Part shown: piece by piece, positions 24,407 through 33,333 of the stretch
How positions within the stretch are numbered: position 1 is the stretch's first letter
How the letters are laid out: every line of letters begins with the position of its first letter
DNA from: Chloroflexota bacterium
Lineage (GTDB): Bacteria > Chloroflexota > Limnocylindria > QHBO01
Direction of reading: 5' to 3'
NCBI GenBank assembly: GCA_005879815.1
Contig: VBKA01000020.1
Span: forward strand, 1 to 64,000
DNA: 64,000 bases
Notes under the pieces: model-generated
Databases searched by the model: none
What the model saw: only the letters and a program-made list of their open reading frames with translations
Told to the model about the DNA's origin: nothing
Program-made: the position numbers and the translations under genes

Positions 24407-25264
24407 TCAGGCCGGAGCGGCCGCGTCGGCGAGGAGGGCGGCAACGGCCGAACGCATGACCTCTGCCATCCCACCTACGCCGGTCCACCGCTCGAATGCG
24501 ATCGCGGCCTGATGGATGAGCATCTCCGATCCGTTTGCCGCCCGAAGCCCGCGCGCGCGGGCCGTGCGAAGGAGCGGCGTCTCAGGCGGTACGTAGACCA
24601 GGTCGAACACGGTCGCGTTCGACGGTAGTGCCTGGACGTCCATCGTGACTCCCGGGTCGACCATGCCGACGGTCGTGGCATTGACGGCCAGGCGCGCGGA
24701 GCCCAGCGCGGAGACAAACGACGCGTCATCCAGGCCGACGCCGACGACCGACCCGGCGTGAAGGCCTTCGAAGCGAGCGGCGAGGCTCATCGCCGACGAC
24801 GCGGTCCGGTTGCCGATCGTCACCCGCAGGGCACCCGCAGCGAGGCAGGCGTAGACGACGGCGTGTGCAGCGCCACCCGCGCCGGCGACCACGATTTCGA
24901 GCCCTTCAAGGGGGGCGTCCATGGCGAGTTCGACACCGGCGCGGAAGCCCGGCGCATCCGAGTTGAATCCGATGAGCCGCCCGTCTGTCGTCCTCACGAC
25001 GTTGTTCACCGCTCCGATCGCCGTTGCCGCCGGCTCGACTTCGTCGCACATCTCGGCAACGATCCGTTTGTACGGCGCCGTCACTCCGAGCCCGAGCCAG
25101 TCCGGACCGTGCGCCTCGGCGATGATGCGCTCGACCGCGTTGGGCTCGATCTCCATCAGCTCGTAGCGGGCATCGATTCCGGCGGCCGCGAAGGCGGCAT
25201 CGTGCATGACCTGCGAGTGGCGTCGCCGGAGCGGTTTGCCGATCAGGGCGACACGACGGGTCAC
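24407..25264 (-). CDS. Shikimate/quinate dehydrogenase-like protein (AroE family)
   Basis: A 285-residue protein with the AroE domain order. The substrate loop reads RRRHSQVMHDAAF, where classical enzymes have S-L-S-P-x-x-H-N, the catalytic lysine is in LGVTAPYKR, and the second-domain landmarks are IGFNSDAPGF, the dinucleotide loop VAGAGGAAHAVVYAC and NATTVGM. The first substrate serine is replaced and NTD is NSD, so this looks like a catabolic paralogue (quinate/shikimate or another cyclitol acid) rather than the biosynthetic enzyme. No aro genes are nearby. It overlaps the LLM gene by 4 bp. Confidence 0.85.
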   Translation of the reverse strand: MTRRVALIGKPLRRRHSQVMHDAAFAAAGIDARYELMEIEPNAVERIIAEAHGPDWLGLGVTAPYKRIVAEMCDEVEPAATAIGAVNNVVRTTDGRLIGFNSDAPGFRAGVELAMDAPLEGLEIVVAGAGGAAHAVVYACLAAGALRVTIGNRTASSAMSLAARFEGLHAGSVVGVGLDDASFVSALGSARLAVNATTVGMVDPGVTMDVQALPSNATVFDLVYVPPETPLLRTARARGLRAANGSEMLIHQAAIAFERWTGVGGMAEVMRSAVAALLADAAAPA

Positions 25265-26304
25265 GGCAGCGCGGGTGCCAGACGACGGACCGGTCCGGCC
25301 GTTGCCGGGAACGTGACGTTCGGGATGATCTCGTCGACCCAGCTCCGCAACTGCCCGGGGTCGGGCGTCAGCGTGTGCAGCATGAAGTAACCGACTCCCG
25401 CATCAACTCGGCGCTGGAGCGACTCGACGATCTCGTTTGGCGTGCCAAAGAGGTAGACCGACTCGAGGTATTGCGCGCCCCGCTCGGGGCTCATGACCCG
25501 CAGGAACGCCTGGTGCTGCTCGTCCCGCGCCCGAGCTGGGTCATCCGTCAAGACGAGGTGCATGAAGTTCTCGTGGGCCACGACGCAGTCGCCTGGATCG
25601 CGGCCGTGGTCTCGGAAATAGGTCTGCAGCTCTGCCCAGTCCCGGGCGATGTCCTCGGGCGGGCACGTCGGTCGCGGGATCCAGCCGTCCGAGCGCAGGG
25701 TCCGTGCCTTCACGGCCTCCACGAACCGCGGCAGATCTGGAGACTTGGGATCCGCGAGCTGTGACCCACCGCCGATCCAGATCTCAGGCCGCTCCGCCGC
25801 CTTCGGCTCGATGAACAGGTTGTCGACCGAGTAGTACCGGCCGTGATACGTGACGGTCTCGCCTTCCAGCAGCGGCACCAGGATGTCGAGCATCTCGTCG
25901 GTACGCCGGCCGCGCTCCGACTTGTGAACCCCGACAGCCTCGTATTCGGCATCGTTCCAGCCGACACCGGCACCGAGGATCAGTCGGTTGCCCGAAAGGA
26001 ATTGCAGCGTAGCGAGCTCCTTGGCGAGGAGCACCGGATTCCGCAGCGGCATGATCAGGATCGACGTACCCAGCCGCACTCGCTCGGTCACCCCAGCCGC
26101 AACCGCGAGGGCAGACAGCGGCTCGAGGAACGACACCGCATAGAAGCGTTTCGCGGCGAGTAGATGGTCGGTGATGAACAGGGAGTCGAAGCCGAGATCC
26201 TCAACAGTTCGGGCGAACTCCTTGATGCCCCGCGCGCGTTGCAGGCCGTCTCCCTCCCAGATGTACGAGGGCAGGAAGACGCCGAAGCGTCCGATATCAC
26301 TCAC
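25261..26304 (-). CDS. LLM-class flavin/F420-dependent oxidoreductase
   Basis: A 347-residue luciferase-like TIM barrel. Landmarks are GFDSLFITDHLL at strand 2, TERVRLGTSILIMPLRNPVL, the LSGNRLILGAGVGWNDAEY segment that binds the cofactor phosphate, and IWIGGGSQL. GVGWNDAEY and the N-terminal features are those of F420-dependent members. It lies between an enoyl-CoA hydratase gene (46 bp gap) and the AroE-like gene (ATGA overlap), so it belongs to the same pathway, probably reducing or oxidising a ring intermediate. Flavin versus F420 cannot be decided from sequence alone. Confidence 0.88.
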   Translation of the reverse strand: MSDIGRFGVFLPSYIWEGDGLQRARGIKEFARTVEDLGFDSLFITDHLLAAKRFYAVSFLEPLSALAVAAGVTERVRLGTSILIMPLRNPVLLAKELATLQFLSGNRLILGAGVGWNDAEYEAVGVHKSERGRRTDEMLDILVPLLEGETVTYHGRYYSVDNLFIEPKAAERPEIWIGGGSQLADPKSPDLPRFVEAVKARTLRSDGWIPRPTCPPEDIARDWAELQTYFRDHGRDPGDCVVAHENFMHLVLTDDPARARDEQHQAFLRVMSPERGAQYLESVYLFGTPNEIVESLQRRVDAGVGYFMLHTLTPDPGQLRSWVDEIIPNVTFPATAGPVRRLAPALP

Positions 26305-26350
26305 GCTGCCTTTTCCTCGCTACTTCCCGAACGACCGATTGTTGACGGGC

Positions 26351-27130
26351 TCACCGCCCGCGGTAGTCCGGCTCGCGCTTGGCAAAGAATGCCGTGGCGC
26401 CCTCGACCATGTCCTCCGTGGCGAAGATACGTTCGGAGGCATCCAGCTCGGCCGCCAACCCAGCTTCGAGGTCCAGGTCGATGGCCGCGTCGACGAGCCG
26501 CTTCGCCTCGCGAACTGCGAGTGGTCCGCGGCTGGCAATCTCTTCGGCGATCTCATTGGCCACTCGGCGTGCCTGACCGTCGGCTACGACCCTGCTGACG
26601 AGACCGATCCGCTCCGCCTCGTCGCCGTCGATGATCCTTCCGGTCAGGATGAGATCCTTCGCCCGGGCGGGACCGATGGCGCGCGGAAGGCGTTGCGTGC
26701 CGCCTGCACCCGGGGTCACGGCGAGGCGCACCTCCGGCAGGCCGAGCCTGGCATGTTTGGACGCGACCCGCAGATCGCATGCGAGCGCAAGCTCCAGCCC
26801 ACCGCCGAGCGCATTCCCCTCGATGGCGGCGATGGTCGGCATCGGCAGGCAGGCGAGGCGAGTTGATACCCGTTCTTCGAAGATGTGGCGATCCCGGCCC
26901 GCATCTCCACGCTGGGCCTCGAACTCACCGACGTGTGATCCGGCCGAGAACGCTCGCTCACCCCGGCCGCTCACCACAACGGCGCGAACGTCGCCGGGCG
27001 CCGCTCGCTCCAGCGAGGCCAGGGCTTCGTCCAGCTCCTCGAGGAGCTCCTGGGTCACGAGGTTGAGCGGCGGGTTCACGAGCTCCAGGTGCGCGACCCG
27101 GCCGAGCTCGAGAGCGATCAGTCCGCTCAT
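26351..27130 (-). CDS. Enoyl-CoA hydratase/isomerase-family protein
   Basis: A 259-residue crotonase. The oxyanion-hole segments are FSAGSHVGEFE (usual A-G-x-D) and EGNALGGGLELALACDLRVA, followed by LPEVRLAVTPGAGGTQRLPR. The catalytic glutamate of typical hydratases falls in GLPEVRLAVTPG (Glu present), and the second acidic residue position has GAGGTQ, in which Glu144-type chemistry is not obvious. It overlaps the CoA-transferase gene by 4 bp, consistent with a CoA-thioester made by that transferase being hydrated or its ring opened here. Confidence 0.9.
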   Translation of the reverse strand: MSGLIALELGRVAHLELVNPPLNLVTQELLEELDEALASLERAAPGDVRAVVVSGRGERAFSAGSHVGEFEAQRGDAGRDRHIFEERVSTRLACLPMPTIAAIEGNALGGGLELALACDLRVASKHARLGLPEVRLAVTPGAGGTQRLPRAIGPARAKDLILTGRIIDGDEAERIGLVSRVVADGQARRVANEIAEEIASRGPLAVREAKRLVDAAIDLDLEAGLAAELDASERIFATEDMVEGATAFFAKREPDYRGR

Positions 27131-28749
27131 CGCGCGACCTCTGTCTTCACCGGGGGCGCAGCCGTAGCGGATGCGGCCGCCTCATTGCCGGAGAGGCCAG
27201 CAGCGAAGTCGGCCGCAAGGCCCATCGGCTCATGGTTGTACAGGCGCCGGTCCATCGTCCTGAGATCGTCCGCCACTCGTGGGCGAAAGCCCATGCGGGC
27301 AAGGATGTCGCGCTCGACGTCGACGCCGGGCGCGACCTCGATCAGCACAAGCCCATCGCCGGCCAGCGCGAAGACAGCGCGCTCGGTGATGTAGCGCACC
27401 TCCTGGCCACGCTCGCGCGCGAGTCGCCCATTGAACGAAACTTCCCGAACACGAGGCACGAATTTGCCCAGGCTGCCCTCCTGGGCGATCCGGATGCCGT
27501 CCTCGATCTCGATCTTGAGGCCGTGCGCGGTCAGCGTCCCAACGAAGTTGACCTTTCGCGTCCGAGCGCTGATGTTGGGGAACCCACCAGGCCCCCGGAC
27601 GCGGCCCTCGAACGCATGGACGTTGACGTTGCCGTCAGCGTCCACCTCGGCGAACGACAGGCTCGCGATGTCGAGCCCCCCGCCGTCGTAGAAGTCGAAC
27701 ATGTACGGCTGGTCGATCATGGCCTGGTAGTTGAAGCCGGCGCCACCCTCGTTGCCGGCGACGGGGACGCCGCCGAATATGCCCTGCTCGACGGTCAGCA
27801 CGATCTGGTCGGTGATGCCCTCCTCCCACGCGATCCGCCCGATGAGCTGACTGATCCCAAACCCGAGGTTACAGATAGCGCCGCGCGGGAACTCGAGCAG
27901 CGAGCGGCGGGCGATGACCTTGCGGACGTCCAGCGGCAGCGGCGGCTCCTGTCGAACCGGTCGCCGGAGTGCGCCGGCGTAGTACGGCGAGTCGCGCGTG
28001 ATGTACGTCTGCCACTGGTCGGGGTCGACATACACGTAGTCAATCAGCGCGGCCGGGATCTTCACGTCGCGCGTCGGAAGGCTGCCGCGGTTGGCGAGTT
28101 GGCGCACCTGGGCGATGACGATCCCATCGCTATTCCTGGCGGCCATCGCCATCGACAGCATCTCGCCCTGGACGGCCTCGCCCTCCATCGAGAGATTGCC
28201 GTCCTCGTCAGCGGTCGTGCCCCGGATGACGGCGACGTCGATCGGGAATGCGTGAAAGAGCAGCCACTCGCGGCCACGGAGCGTGACGACTTCGACGAGG
28301 TCATCGGTCGTGCACGGGTTCTGCTTGCCGCCCGTTTGGCGCGGATCGACATACGTGCCGAGGCCGACGTGCGTGACCAACCCGGGCCGTCCCGCGGCTA
28401 TGTCGCGCATCAACTGTGAGAGCACGCCCTGGGGGAACGAATAGGCCTCGATCTCGTTTGCCTCGACGAGCGCGCCCAGCCGCGGCTCGTTGCCGATGTT
28501 GCTGCCGATCGTCCGCCGCATGAGACCCGGCAGGCCGAGCTGCGAGAAGCCGCGCTCGGCAAAGTCGCCGATGCCGACGACACGCACGGTGGTCAGATCA
28601 CGCGGTCGACCTTCCTTCGCATACACGCTGGCCAGTTCGTCGATGAAACGCTGGGGCAGGGCATGGCCCGCGCCCGATCCGCCGATGACCACCGTGCTGC
28701 CGTCGCGTACCAGGCCGACCGCGTCGCGGACGTCGATGACCCTGGTCAC
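27127..28749 (-). CDS. Acyl-CoA:carboxylate CoA-transferase, fused alpha-beta (family I, propionate CoA-transferase-like)
   Basis: A 540-residue protein combining both halves of a family I CoA-transferase. The N-terminal half opens with AVGLVRDGSTVVIGGSGAGH and includes DVAVIRGTTADEDGNLSMEG. The C-terminal half has ARRSLLEFPRGAICNLGFGI and the active-site segment VLTVEQGIFGGVPVAGNEGG, placing the catalytic glutamate at about 321. The enzyme would move CoA from a donor such as acetyl-CoA onto an organic acid through a glutamyl-CoA intermediate. It is translationally linked to the enoyl-CoA hydratase gene and lies 16 bp after an SDR gene. The C-terminal 25 residues are Ala-rich and probably disordered. 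Confidence 0.92.
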   Translation of the reverse strand: MTRVIDVRDAVGLVRDGSTVVIGGSGAGHALPQRFIDELASVYAKEGRPRDLTTVRVVGIGDFAERGFSQLGLPGLMRRTIGSNIGNEPRLGALVEANEIEAYSFPQGVLSQLMRDIAAGRPGLVTHVGLGTYVDPRQTGGKQNPCTTDDLVEVVTLRGREWLLFHAFPIDVAVIRGTTADEDGNLSMEGEAVQGEMLSMAMAARNSDGIVIAQVRQLANRGSLPTRDVKIPAALIDYVYVDPDQWQTYITRDSPYYAGALRRPVRQEPPLPLDVRKVIARRSLLEFPRGAICNLGFGISQLIGRIAWEEGITDQIVLTVEQGIFGGVPVAGNEGGAGFNYQAMIDQPYMFDFYDGGGLDIASLSFAEVDADGNVNVHAFEGRVRGPGGFPNISARTRKVNFVGTLTAHGLKIEIEDGIRIAQEGSLGKFVPRVREVSFNGRLARERGQEVRYITERAVFALAGDGLVLIEVAPGVDVERDILARMGFRPRVADDLRTMDRRLYNHEPMGLAADFAAGLSGNEAAASATAAPPVKTEVAR

Positions 28750-28765
28750 GGCGCCAATCTTGCCG

Positions 28766-29521
28766 TCACGGCATGTACCCCCCGGCGTTCGGGTTGAGCG
28801 TCTGGCCGAGGAACAGGCTCGACGCGTCCGACAGCAGGAAGATCACAGCATCGGCGACCTCGTCCGCCCGTCCGAAACGGCCCAAGGGCATGTCGCGCAA
28901 GCGCCGGGCGCCCTCCTCGCTGTCGACGAGATCGCTCGTCATCTCTGTGACCGTGACGCCGGGCGCGACCGCGTTGACCCGAATCCCGCGTGGACCGAAC
29001 TCCTTCGCAAGTGCTCGCGTCAGCCCGATGAGCCCGGCCTTGGCCGCGGTGTAGGCGGCGGTCTCGGCGACGCCGATCTGCGCCAGGCGTGACGCGACGT
29101 TGACGATCGTCCCGCTGCCCCGCTCGACCATCGACGGCAAGGCGGCCCGACATGTGTGGAACGCCGCAGTCAGGTCCGTCCGAATGACGTCGTCCCACTC
29201 GGCCGGTTCGATCTCGAGGAACGGGCCGACCTGCGTCCGGCCGGCGTTGTTGACGAGCCCGTCGAGGCGCCCAAACCGATCGATGACCCGTCGCACCAGC
29301 GCCTCGGCCTGCCCACCATCGGCGATGTCGGCGTCGAAGCTCTCCGCATCCGCGCCGACCTCCCGTGCCCGTTCCACGGTCCGGTTCGCGACCTCCGGGG
29401 AGCGGTGGTAGTGAACCGCCACCCGCGCGCCGTTGGCCGCGGCCTTCACGGCGACTTCGGCGCCGATGCCCCGGCTGCTGCCAGTCACGAGCACGACCCG
29501 ATCGGCCAGTGCGCCGGTCAC
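28766..29521 (-). CDS. Short-chain dehydrogenase/reductase (FabG-like)
   Basis: A 251-residue classical SDR. The cofactor motif is VLVTGSSRGIGAEVA, NNAG is present, and the catalytic Ser, Tyr and Lys are in IVNVASRL and ETAAYTAAKAGL; the end reads GQTLNPNAGGYMP. The GTG at 29521 is chosen because it starts the first strand at once; an ORF start 33 codons upstream would add a basic non-SDR stretch. It would oxidise an alcohol or reduce a ketone in the pathway, with NAD(P). It lies between the aldehyde dehydrogenase (67 bp) and CoA-transferase genes. Confidence 0.9.
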   Translation of the reverse strand: MTGALADRVVLVTGSSRGIGAEVAVKAAANGARVAVHYHRSPEVANRTVERAREVGADAESFDADIADGGQAEALVRRVIDRFGRLDGLVNNAGRTQVGPFLEIEPAEWDDVIRTDLTAAFHTCRAALPSMVERGSGTIVNVASRLAQIGVAETAAYTAAKAGLIGLTRALAKEFGPRGIRVNAVAPGVTVTEMTSDLVDSEEGARRLRDMPLGRFGRADEVADAVIFLLSDASSLFLGQTLNPNAGGYMP

Positions 29522-29588
29522 GGGGAGCCCTTGGCAACGATGTCCGGGCGGCAGGCGACGTCGGTGATGAAGGCCAACGTCGTCGCGA

Positions 29589-31073
29589 TCAATACGGGAA
29601 GGGAAACGACTTCGGCTCATCGCGGACGGTCACCCATTGCCACTGGGTGAACTCATCCCAGTTGGCGGCGCCGCCGAATCGGGTGCCATTGCCGGAGGAG
29701 CCCATCCCGCCGAACGGGATCGTGGCCTCGTCGTTCACGGTCTGGTCGTTCACGTGGACCATGCCCGCGCGGATCCGTTGGGCGAGCGCGAGCCCGCGCG
29801 AGATCGAGCGCGAGTAGACCGCACCGGCGAGACCGTATTCGGTGTCGTTTGCGAGCGCGAGCGCCTCCTCGTCGGTCTCGAACACCACAACCGGCGCGAC
29901 CGGGCCGAAGATCTCGTCGGTCCACGCCGGCAGCTCGCGCGTGACGTCGGTCAGGACCGTCGGCCGATAGAAGAGGCCGTCGTGCGTGCCGCCAACGACC
30001 AATCGGGCGCCGCCGTCGACCGACCGCCGGACGATGCCGTCAACGCGCGCGAGCTGCTTCTCGTTCACGATTGGCCCGAGGTCGACGTCCGCGCGGTACG
30101 GGTCGCCCAACCGCAGGCGCTTCGCCCTTTCGACGAGTGCGTCCACGTAGTCGCCGGCGATGCTCCGATGGACGATATGGCGGCCCGTCGCGAAGCACAC
30201 CTGTCCCTGGAACTGGAACGAGGCGTACGCTCCGGCTGACGCTGCTGCGTCGAGATCGGCGTCGTCGAGGACGACGAGCGCGTTGTTGCCACCGAGCTCG
30301 AGCGACACCTTCTTGAGCAGTCGGCCCGCTAGCTCGCCGACGCGCCGGCCAGCGGCCGTGGAGCCGGTGAATGAGACGACGTTCACGTTCGGATCGGTGA
30401 CGATCGCCTCGCCGACCTCCGCGCCGCCGAGGACGACGTGCAGGAGGCCGTCGGGCAGACCGGCCTCGCGGAACACGGCCTCGAACATCGCGCCGCCACT
30501 GACCGGCGTCTGCGGGTCGGGCTTGAGCACGACCGCGTTTCCGAGCGCGAGAGCGGGCGCAACCACACGCATGCCAAGGACGCTCGGCGAGTTCCAGGGC
30601 GTAATTGCACCGACCACCCCGACGGGGATTCGCCGGACCATCGACATCCGTTCGCGCTGGACGGTCGGGACGAGCGAGCCATAGGGCTGGTACGGCATCG
30701 TCGCAGCGGCGTGGATCTCAGCGACCGCGAAGTTCTGCTCGTGGAACACCTTGTTGCGGTGGGCGCCGGTCTCCCGCTGCGTCCAGGTCCCGAACTCCGG
30801 CCGGTGGGCCTCGTAGATCTCCGCCGCACGCCGGAGGATCGCCGCGCGATCGGCGTAGGTCACCTCGGCCCAGGCGGGTTGGGCGGCACCGGCCGTGGCC
30901 GCCGCCCGGGCGACGTCGTCGGGCGTTGCGTGCGGCAGGTTCAGGAGCGGGCGCCCGGTCGCGGGTTCACGGATCTCGTGCGGTTCGCCGGTGCCGGGCC
31001 GCCAGGTCTCGAGGAACGGGTCGAGCCAGCCGGCGGCGGCCGGGCTGGTCATCTCACGTGCTGTCGCCGCCAT
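29589..31073 (-). CDS. Aldehyde dehydrogenase (benzaldehyde/vanillin-dehydrogenase-like)
   Basis: A 494-residue NAD(P)-dependent ALDH. The oxyanion Asn lies in AITPWNSP (about 161), the general base in VSLELGGNNALVVLDDAD (Glu259) and the nucleophile in FQGQVCFATGR (Cys293). The sequence around residues 125-160 and the C-terminal FGGMGSSGNGTRFGG resemble aromatic aldehyde dehydrogenases. ATG 31073 follows AAGGAGG, which fixes the start. It overlaps the upstream GMC small-subunit gene by 20 bp. Together with that dehydrogenase it would carry an alcohol through an aldehyde to an acid for CoA activation. Confidence 0.93.
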   Translation of the reverse strand: MAATAREMTSPAAAGWLDPFLETWRPGTGEPHEIREPATGRPLLNLPHATPDDVARAAATAGAAQPAWAEVTYADRAAILRRAAEIYEAHRPEFGTWTQRETGAHRNKVFHEQNFAVAEIHAAATMPYQPYGSLVPTVQRERMSMVRRIPVGVVGAITPWNSPSVLGMRVVAPALALGNAVVLKPDPQTPVSGGAMFEAVFREAGLPDGLLHVVLGGAEVGEAIVTDPNVNVVSFTGSTAAGRRVGELAGRLLKKVSLELGGNNALVVLDDADLDAAASAGAYASFQFQGQVCFATGRHIVHRSIAGDYVDALVERAKRLRLGDPYRADVDLGPIVNEKQLARVDGIVRRSVDGGARLVVGGTHDGLFYRPTVLTDVTRELPAWTDEIFGPVAPVVVFETDEEALALANDTEYGLAGAVYSRSISRGLALAQRIRAGMVHVNDQTVNDEATIPFGGMGSSGNGTRFGGAANWDEFTQWQWVTVRDEPKSFPFPY

Positions 31074-31629
31074 CGTTTCCTCCTTGCGTCGACCCCGCGG
31101 TCGTCGACCAGACTCGTTCCTTGTACGTCCGTGGCGCGCCCGCCACCTCGGCTCGCCGGCCGGTAACCGGGTCGCGCCAGACAGGGCCTCGGGCAAGCAC
31201 GGCGTCGATCAATCCCTCGTCGAGATAGGACGGGGCGCCGGACTTGACCTCGATCGCGAGCTGACCGGGATACCCGATGAGCTCGCGGACGCGCCGGTCC
31301 GTGTAGTAGCCGGCAACGATGACGAGATGGAGCGCCCCGAGGATCGCAGGGTCGCCGCGGCCCAGGGCATCGAGGCGGGCCTGTACGTCGTCCCCGAGCT
31401 CGACCCGGAGCGCGCCGCGGAGTGGTTCAACGAGGTCGGGCCGTGCCTGGAGAACGAACCGCACACGGTCGTCGGTCAGGACCTCGGCCGCCGACGGCAT
31501 GCCGTGCGCTTCCGGGATGAGGCGACCCGCGATTGCCGCGAGATGCGCACGGGAACCGGCGTCGAGCGTCGCGAGCGGCTCCGAACCGCCGGTCGTGGAC
31601 ATGGGCGAAGACGCGGACGACGCGGTCAT
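31054..31629 (-). CDS. GMC dehydrogenase small subunit-like protein (gluconate 2-dehydrogenase subunit 3 family)
   Basis: A 191-residue protein whose middle section (LAAIAGRLIPEAHGMPSAAEVL, then GALHLVIVAGYYTDRRVRELIGYPGQ) matches gluconate 2-dehydrogenase subunit 3 proteins. These act as chaperone-like partners of GMC flavoenzymes. Family members often carry a twin-arginine signal for export; I see none here, only a Ser-rich N-terminus, and no cytochrome c subunit gene follows. The complex is therefore probably cytoplasmic with another electron acceptor. It shares ATGA with the GMC gene upstream, as expected for a partner subunit. Confidence 0.8.
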   Translation of the reverse strand: MTASSASSPMSTTGGSEPLATLDAGSRAHLAAIAGRLIPEAHGMPSAAEVLTDDRVRFVLQARPDLVEPLRGALRVELGDDVQARLDALGRGDPAILGALHLVIVAGYYTDRRVRELIGYPGQLAIEVKSGAPSYLDEGLIDAVLARGPVWRDPVTGRRAEVAGAPRTYKERVWSTTAGSTQGGNDGGDST

Positions 31630-33236
31630 GCCGGGACCTGCTGGTTGAAGCGCGACTCGACAATGTGATCGGCCGCTCGCAACGCGATCGCCGCGATCGT
31701 CGACGTCGGGTTGACGCCAGACGAGGTGACGAAACAGCTGCCATCGACGATGTACAGGTTCGGCACGTCGTGGGTCCGATTCCAGGGATCCAGCACCGAC
31801 GTCTCCGGGTCGTCGCCCATGCGGGCCGTGCCGAGCAGGTGCCAGCCCGAGTAGCGCATAAGCCGGTCGACCTCGACCTTGAATGCGCCCGCCTCGAGCA
31901 TCGATTCGGTCGCCCGCTCGATGTGGAAGTCGAGCATCCGGCGGGCATTCTCCGCCATCGAGTAATGGACCTCGGGCGCTGGGATGCCCGACGAATCGGT
32001 CACCGTGGTCGAAAGCGTGACGCGGTTCGTCTCGTCCGGGAGGTCCTCGGCGAAGATGCCCCAGTTCGCGCCGTGTCCGAGGTGCGTCCTGACGTGGAGG
32101 TGGTGGTCGGGTCCCCAGACCTGTTCGCCGGCGCGACTCGGCAGGGCGGTGTTGATCGGGCCGCCGGTCGGCGCCAGCCCCCAGCGCGCACCTCGGACGA
32201 AGCCTCGCTTCTCATCGGTCTCGTAGAACTCGAGTGACTCGATGAGGTCGCCGAACTGGCCCTGCCAGCTCATCAGGGGCTCCTCGAACAAACCGGCGAC
32301 GTTCGCGAACGGGTGCATCATCAGCCGCCTTCCGACGAGCCCCGACGAATTGGCCAGGCCGTCGGGATACCGGCCGCTGGCCGAGAGCAGGAGCAGCCGC
32401 GGCGTGCCGATCGCGTTCGCGGCTAGCACGACGACGCTCGCCGGCTCGAACCGCTCGGCCCCTTCCCGGTCGATCCAGGTCGCTCCAGTCGCCAATCCGG
32501 CATCGTTCGTCTCGATCCGCCGGACGCGGGCGCCAGTGATGAGTCGGGCGCCCTTCGCGATCGCCTTCGGCCAGTGGGTCAGATCCGTCGATGCCTTTGC
32601 CCCCTCGTTGCAGCCCGACTGGCACGTGCTGCGCTGAACGCACGGCCGCCGGCCGTCGTAGGGGGTTGAGTTGATCGCGTTGAACTCAGGCCACCAGTGC
32701 CAGCCCAGACGTGTGTGGGCACGGGCGATCTTCAGGCCGGCCGAGCCGATCGGCAGCGGAGGCATCGGCGCTTCATCGGTGTCGGGCGGATAAGCCGGAT
32801 CGCCGGGCAGGGCCGAGACACCGAACGCCCGGTCCGTCCGATAGAAGTAGGGCAGGAGCTCGAAATAGTCGATCGGCCAGTCGTCAGCCACGCCGTCGAG
32901 CGATCGAACGCGGAAGTCGGAAGGAAGGGCTCGCGGCCAGGCACCGGCGAAGATGAGGGTCGACCCGCCGACGCCGTTGAACATGAGCGGCGAGACCGGC
33001 GAGTCCTCGACGATCGGGTAGTCCTCGGGCAGCTGCCGGATGTTCGGGCTCGTCGCCCACGTCTTCCGCTGCTGGAGCTCCCAATCGAGGCGAACACCCG
33101 GGTAGTCGGCCAGGTCGTGCCAGTCGCCCTGCTCGAGACAAACGACGCGGAACCCTGCCTCGGCGAGCCGCAGCGCGACCACGGCACCGGATGCACCGGC
33201 GCCGACGATGAGCACGTCGGCGGGTTCGCTGGCCAC
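31626..33236 (-). CDS. GMC-family FAD-dependent oxidoreductase (large subunit)
   Basis: A 536-residue flavoprotein. The FAD dinucleotide motif is VLIVGAGASGAVVALRLAEAG, the GMC loop reads NGVGGSTLIFAGAWPR, and the C-terminal block SGWHLLGTARMG with the catalytic His-Asn type residues is followed by SGVNPTSTIAAIALRAADHI. A cysteine-containing stretch (CVQRSTCQSGCNEGAKAS) is as in gluconate/sorbose dehydrogenase-type members. It oxidises a sugar, polyol or alcohol. A GTG at 33236 starts it. The small subunit, aldehyde dehydrogenase and SDR follow directly. The gap to the preceding lyase gene is 97 bp, so an internal promoter is possible. Confidence 0.92.
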   Translation of the reverse strand: MASEPADVLIVGAGASGAVVALRLAEAGFRVVCLEQGDWHDLADYPGVRLDWELQQRKTWATSPNIRQLPEDYPIVEDSPVSPLMFNGVGGSTLIFAGAWPRALPSDFRVRSLDGVADDWPIDYFELLPYFYRTDRAFGVSALPGDPAYPPDTDEAPMPPLPIGSAGLKIARAHTRLGWHWWPEFNAINSTPYDGRRPCVQRSTCQSGCNEGAKASTDLTHWPKAIAKGARLITGARVRRIETNDAGLATGATWIDREGAERFEPASVVVLAANAIGTPRLLLLSASGRYPDGLANSSGLVGRRLMMHPFANVAGLFEEPLMSWQGQFGDLIESLEFYETDEKRGFVRGARWGLAPTGGPINTALPSRAGEQVWGPDHHLHVRTHLGHGANWGIFAEDLPDETNRVTLSTTVTDSSGIPAPEVHYSMAENARRMLDFHIERATESMLEAGAFKVEVDRLMRYSGWHLLGTARMGDDPETSVLDPWNRTHDVPNLYIVDGSCFVTSSGVNPTSTIAAIALRAADHIVESRFNQQVPA

Positions 33237-33333
33237 TGTCCACTACTCCGCTGGGTCGAAGCGCGGTCGTTGCCCTCTCGCCCGCAGGGTATAGCAAACG
33301 CCTGCTTCTTGCCCGCGCATGAGAGCGGTGCGT

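Noticed and set aside
23045..24628. 527-codon plus-strand open frame across the creatininase and FAH genes
   Set aside because: It spans two well-supported minus-strand genes and their gap, and has Arg/His-rich shadow composition.
24407..25264. Biosynthetic shikimate dehydrogenase aroE
   Set aside because: The first substrate-binding motif is altered and the gene lies in a catabolic operon with no other aro genes, so no gene symbol is given.
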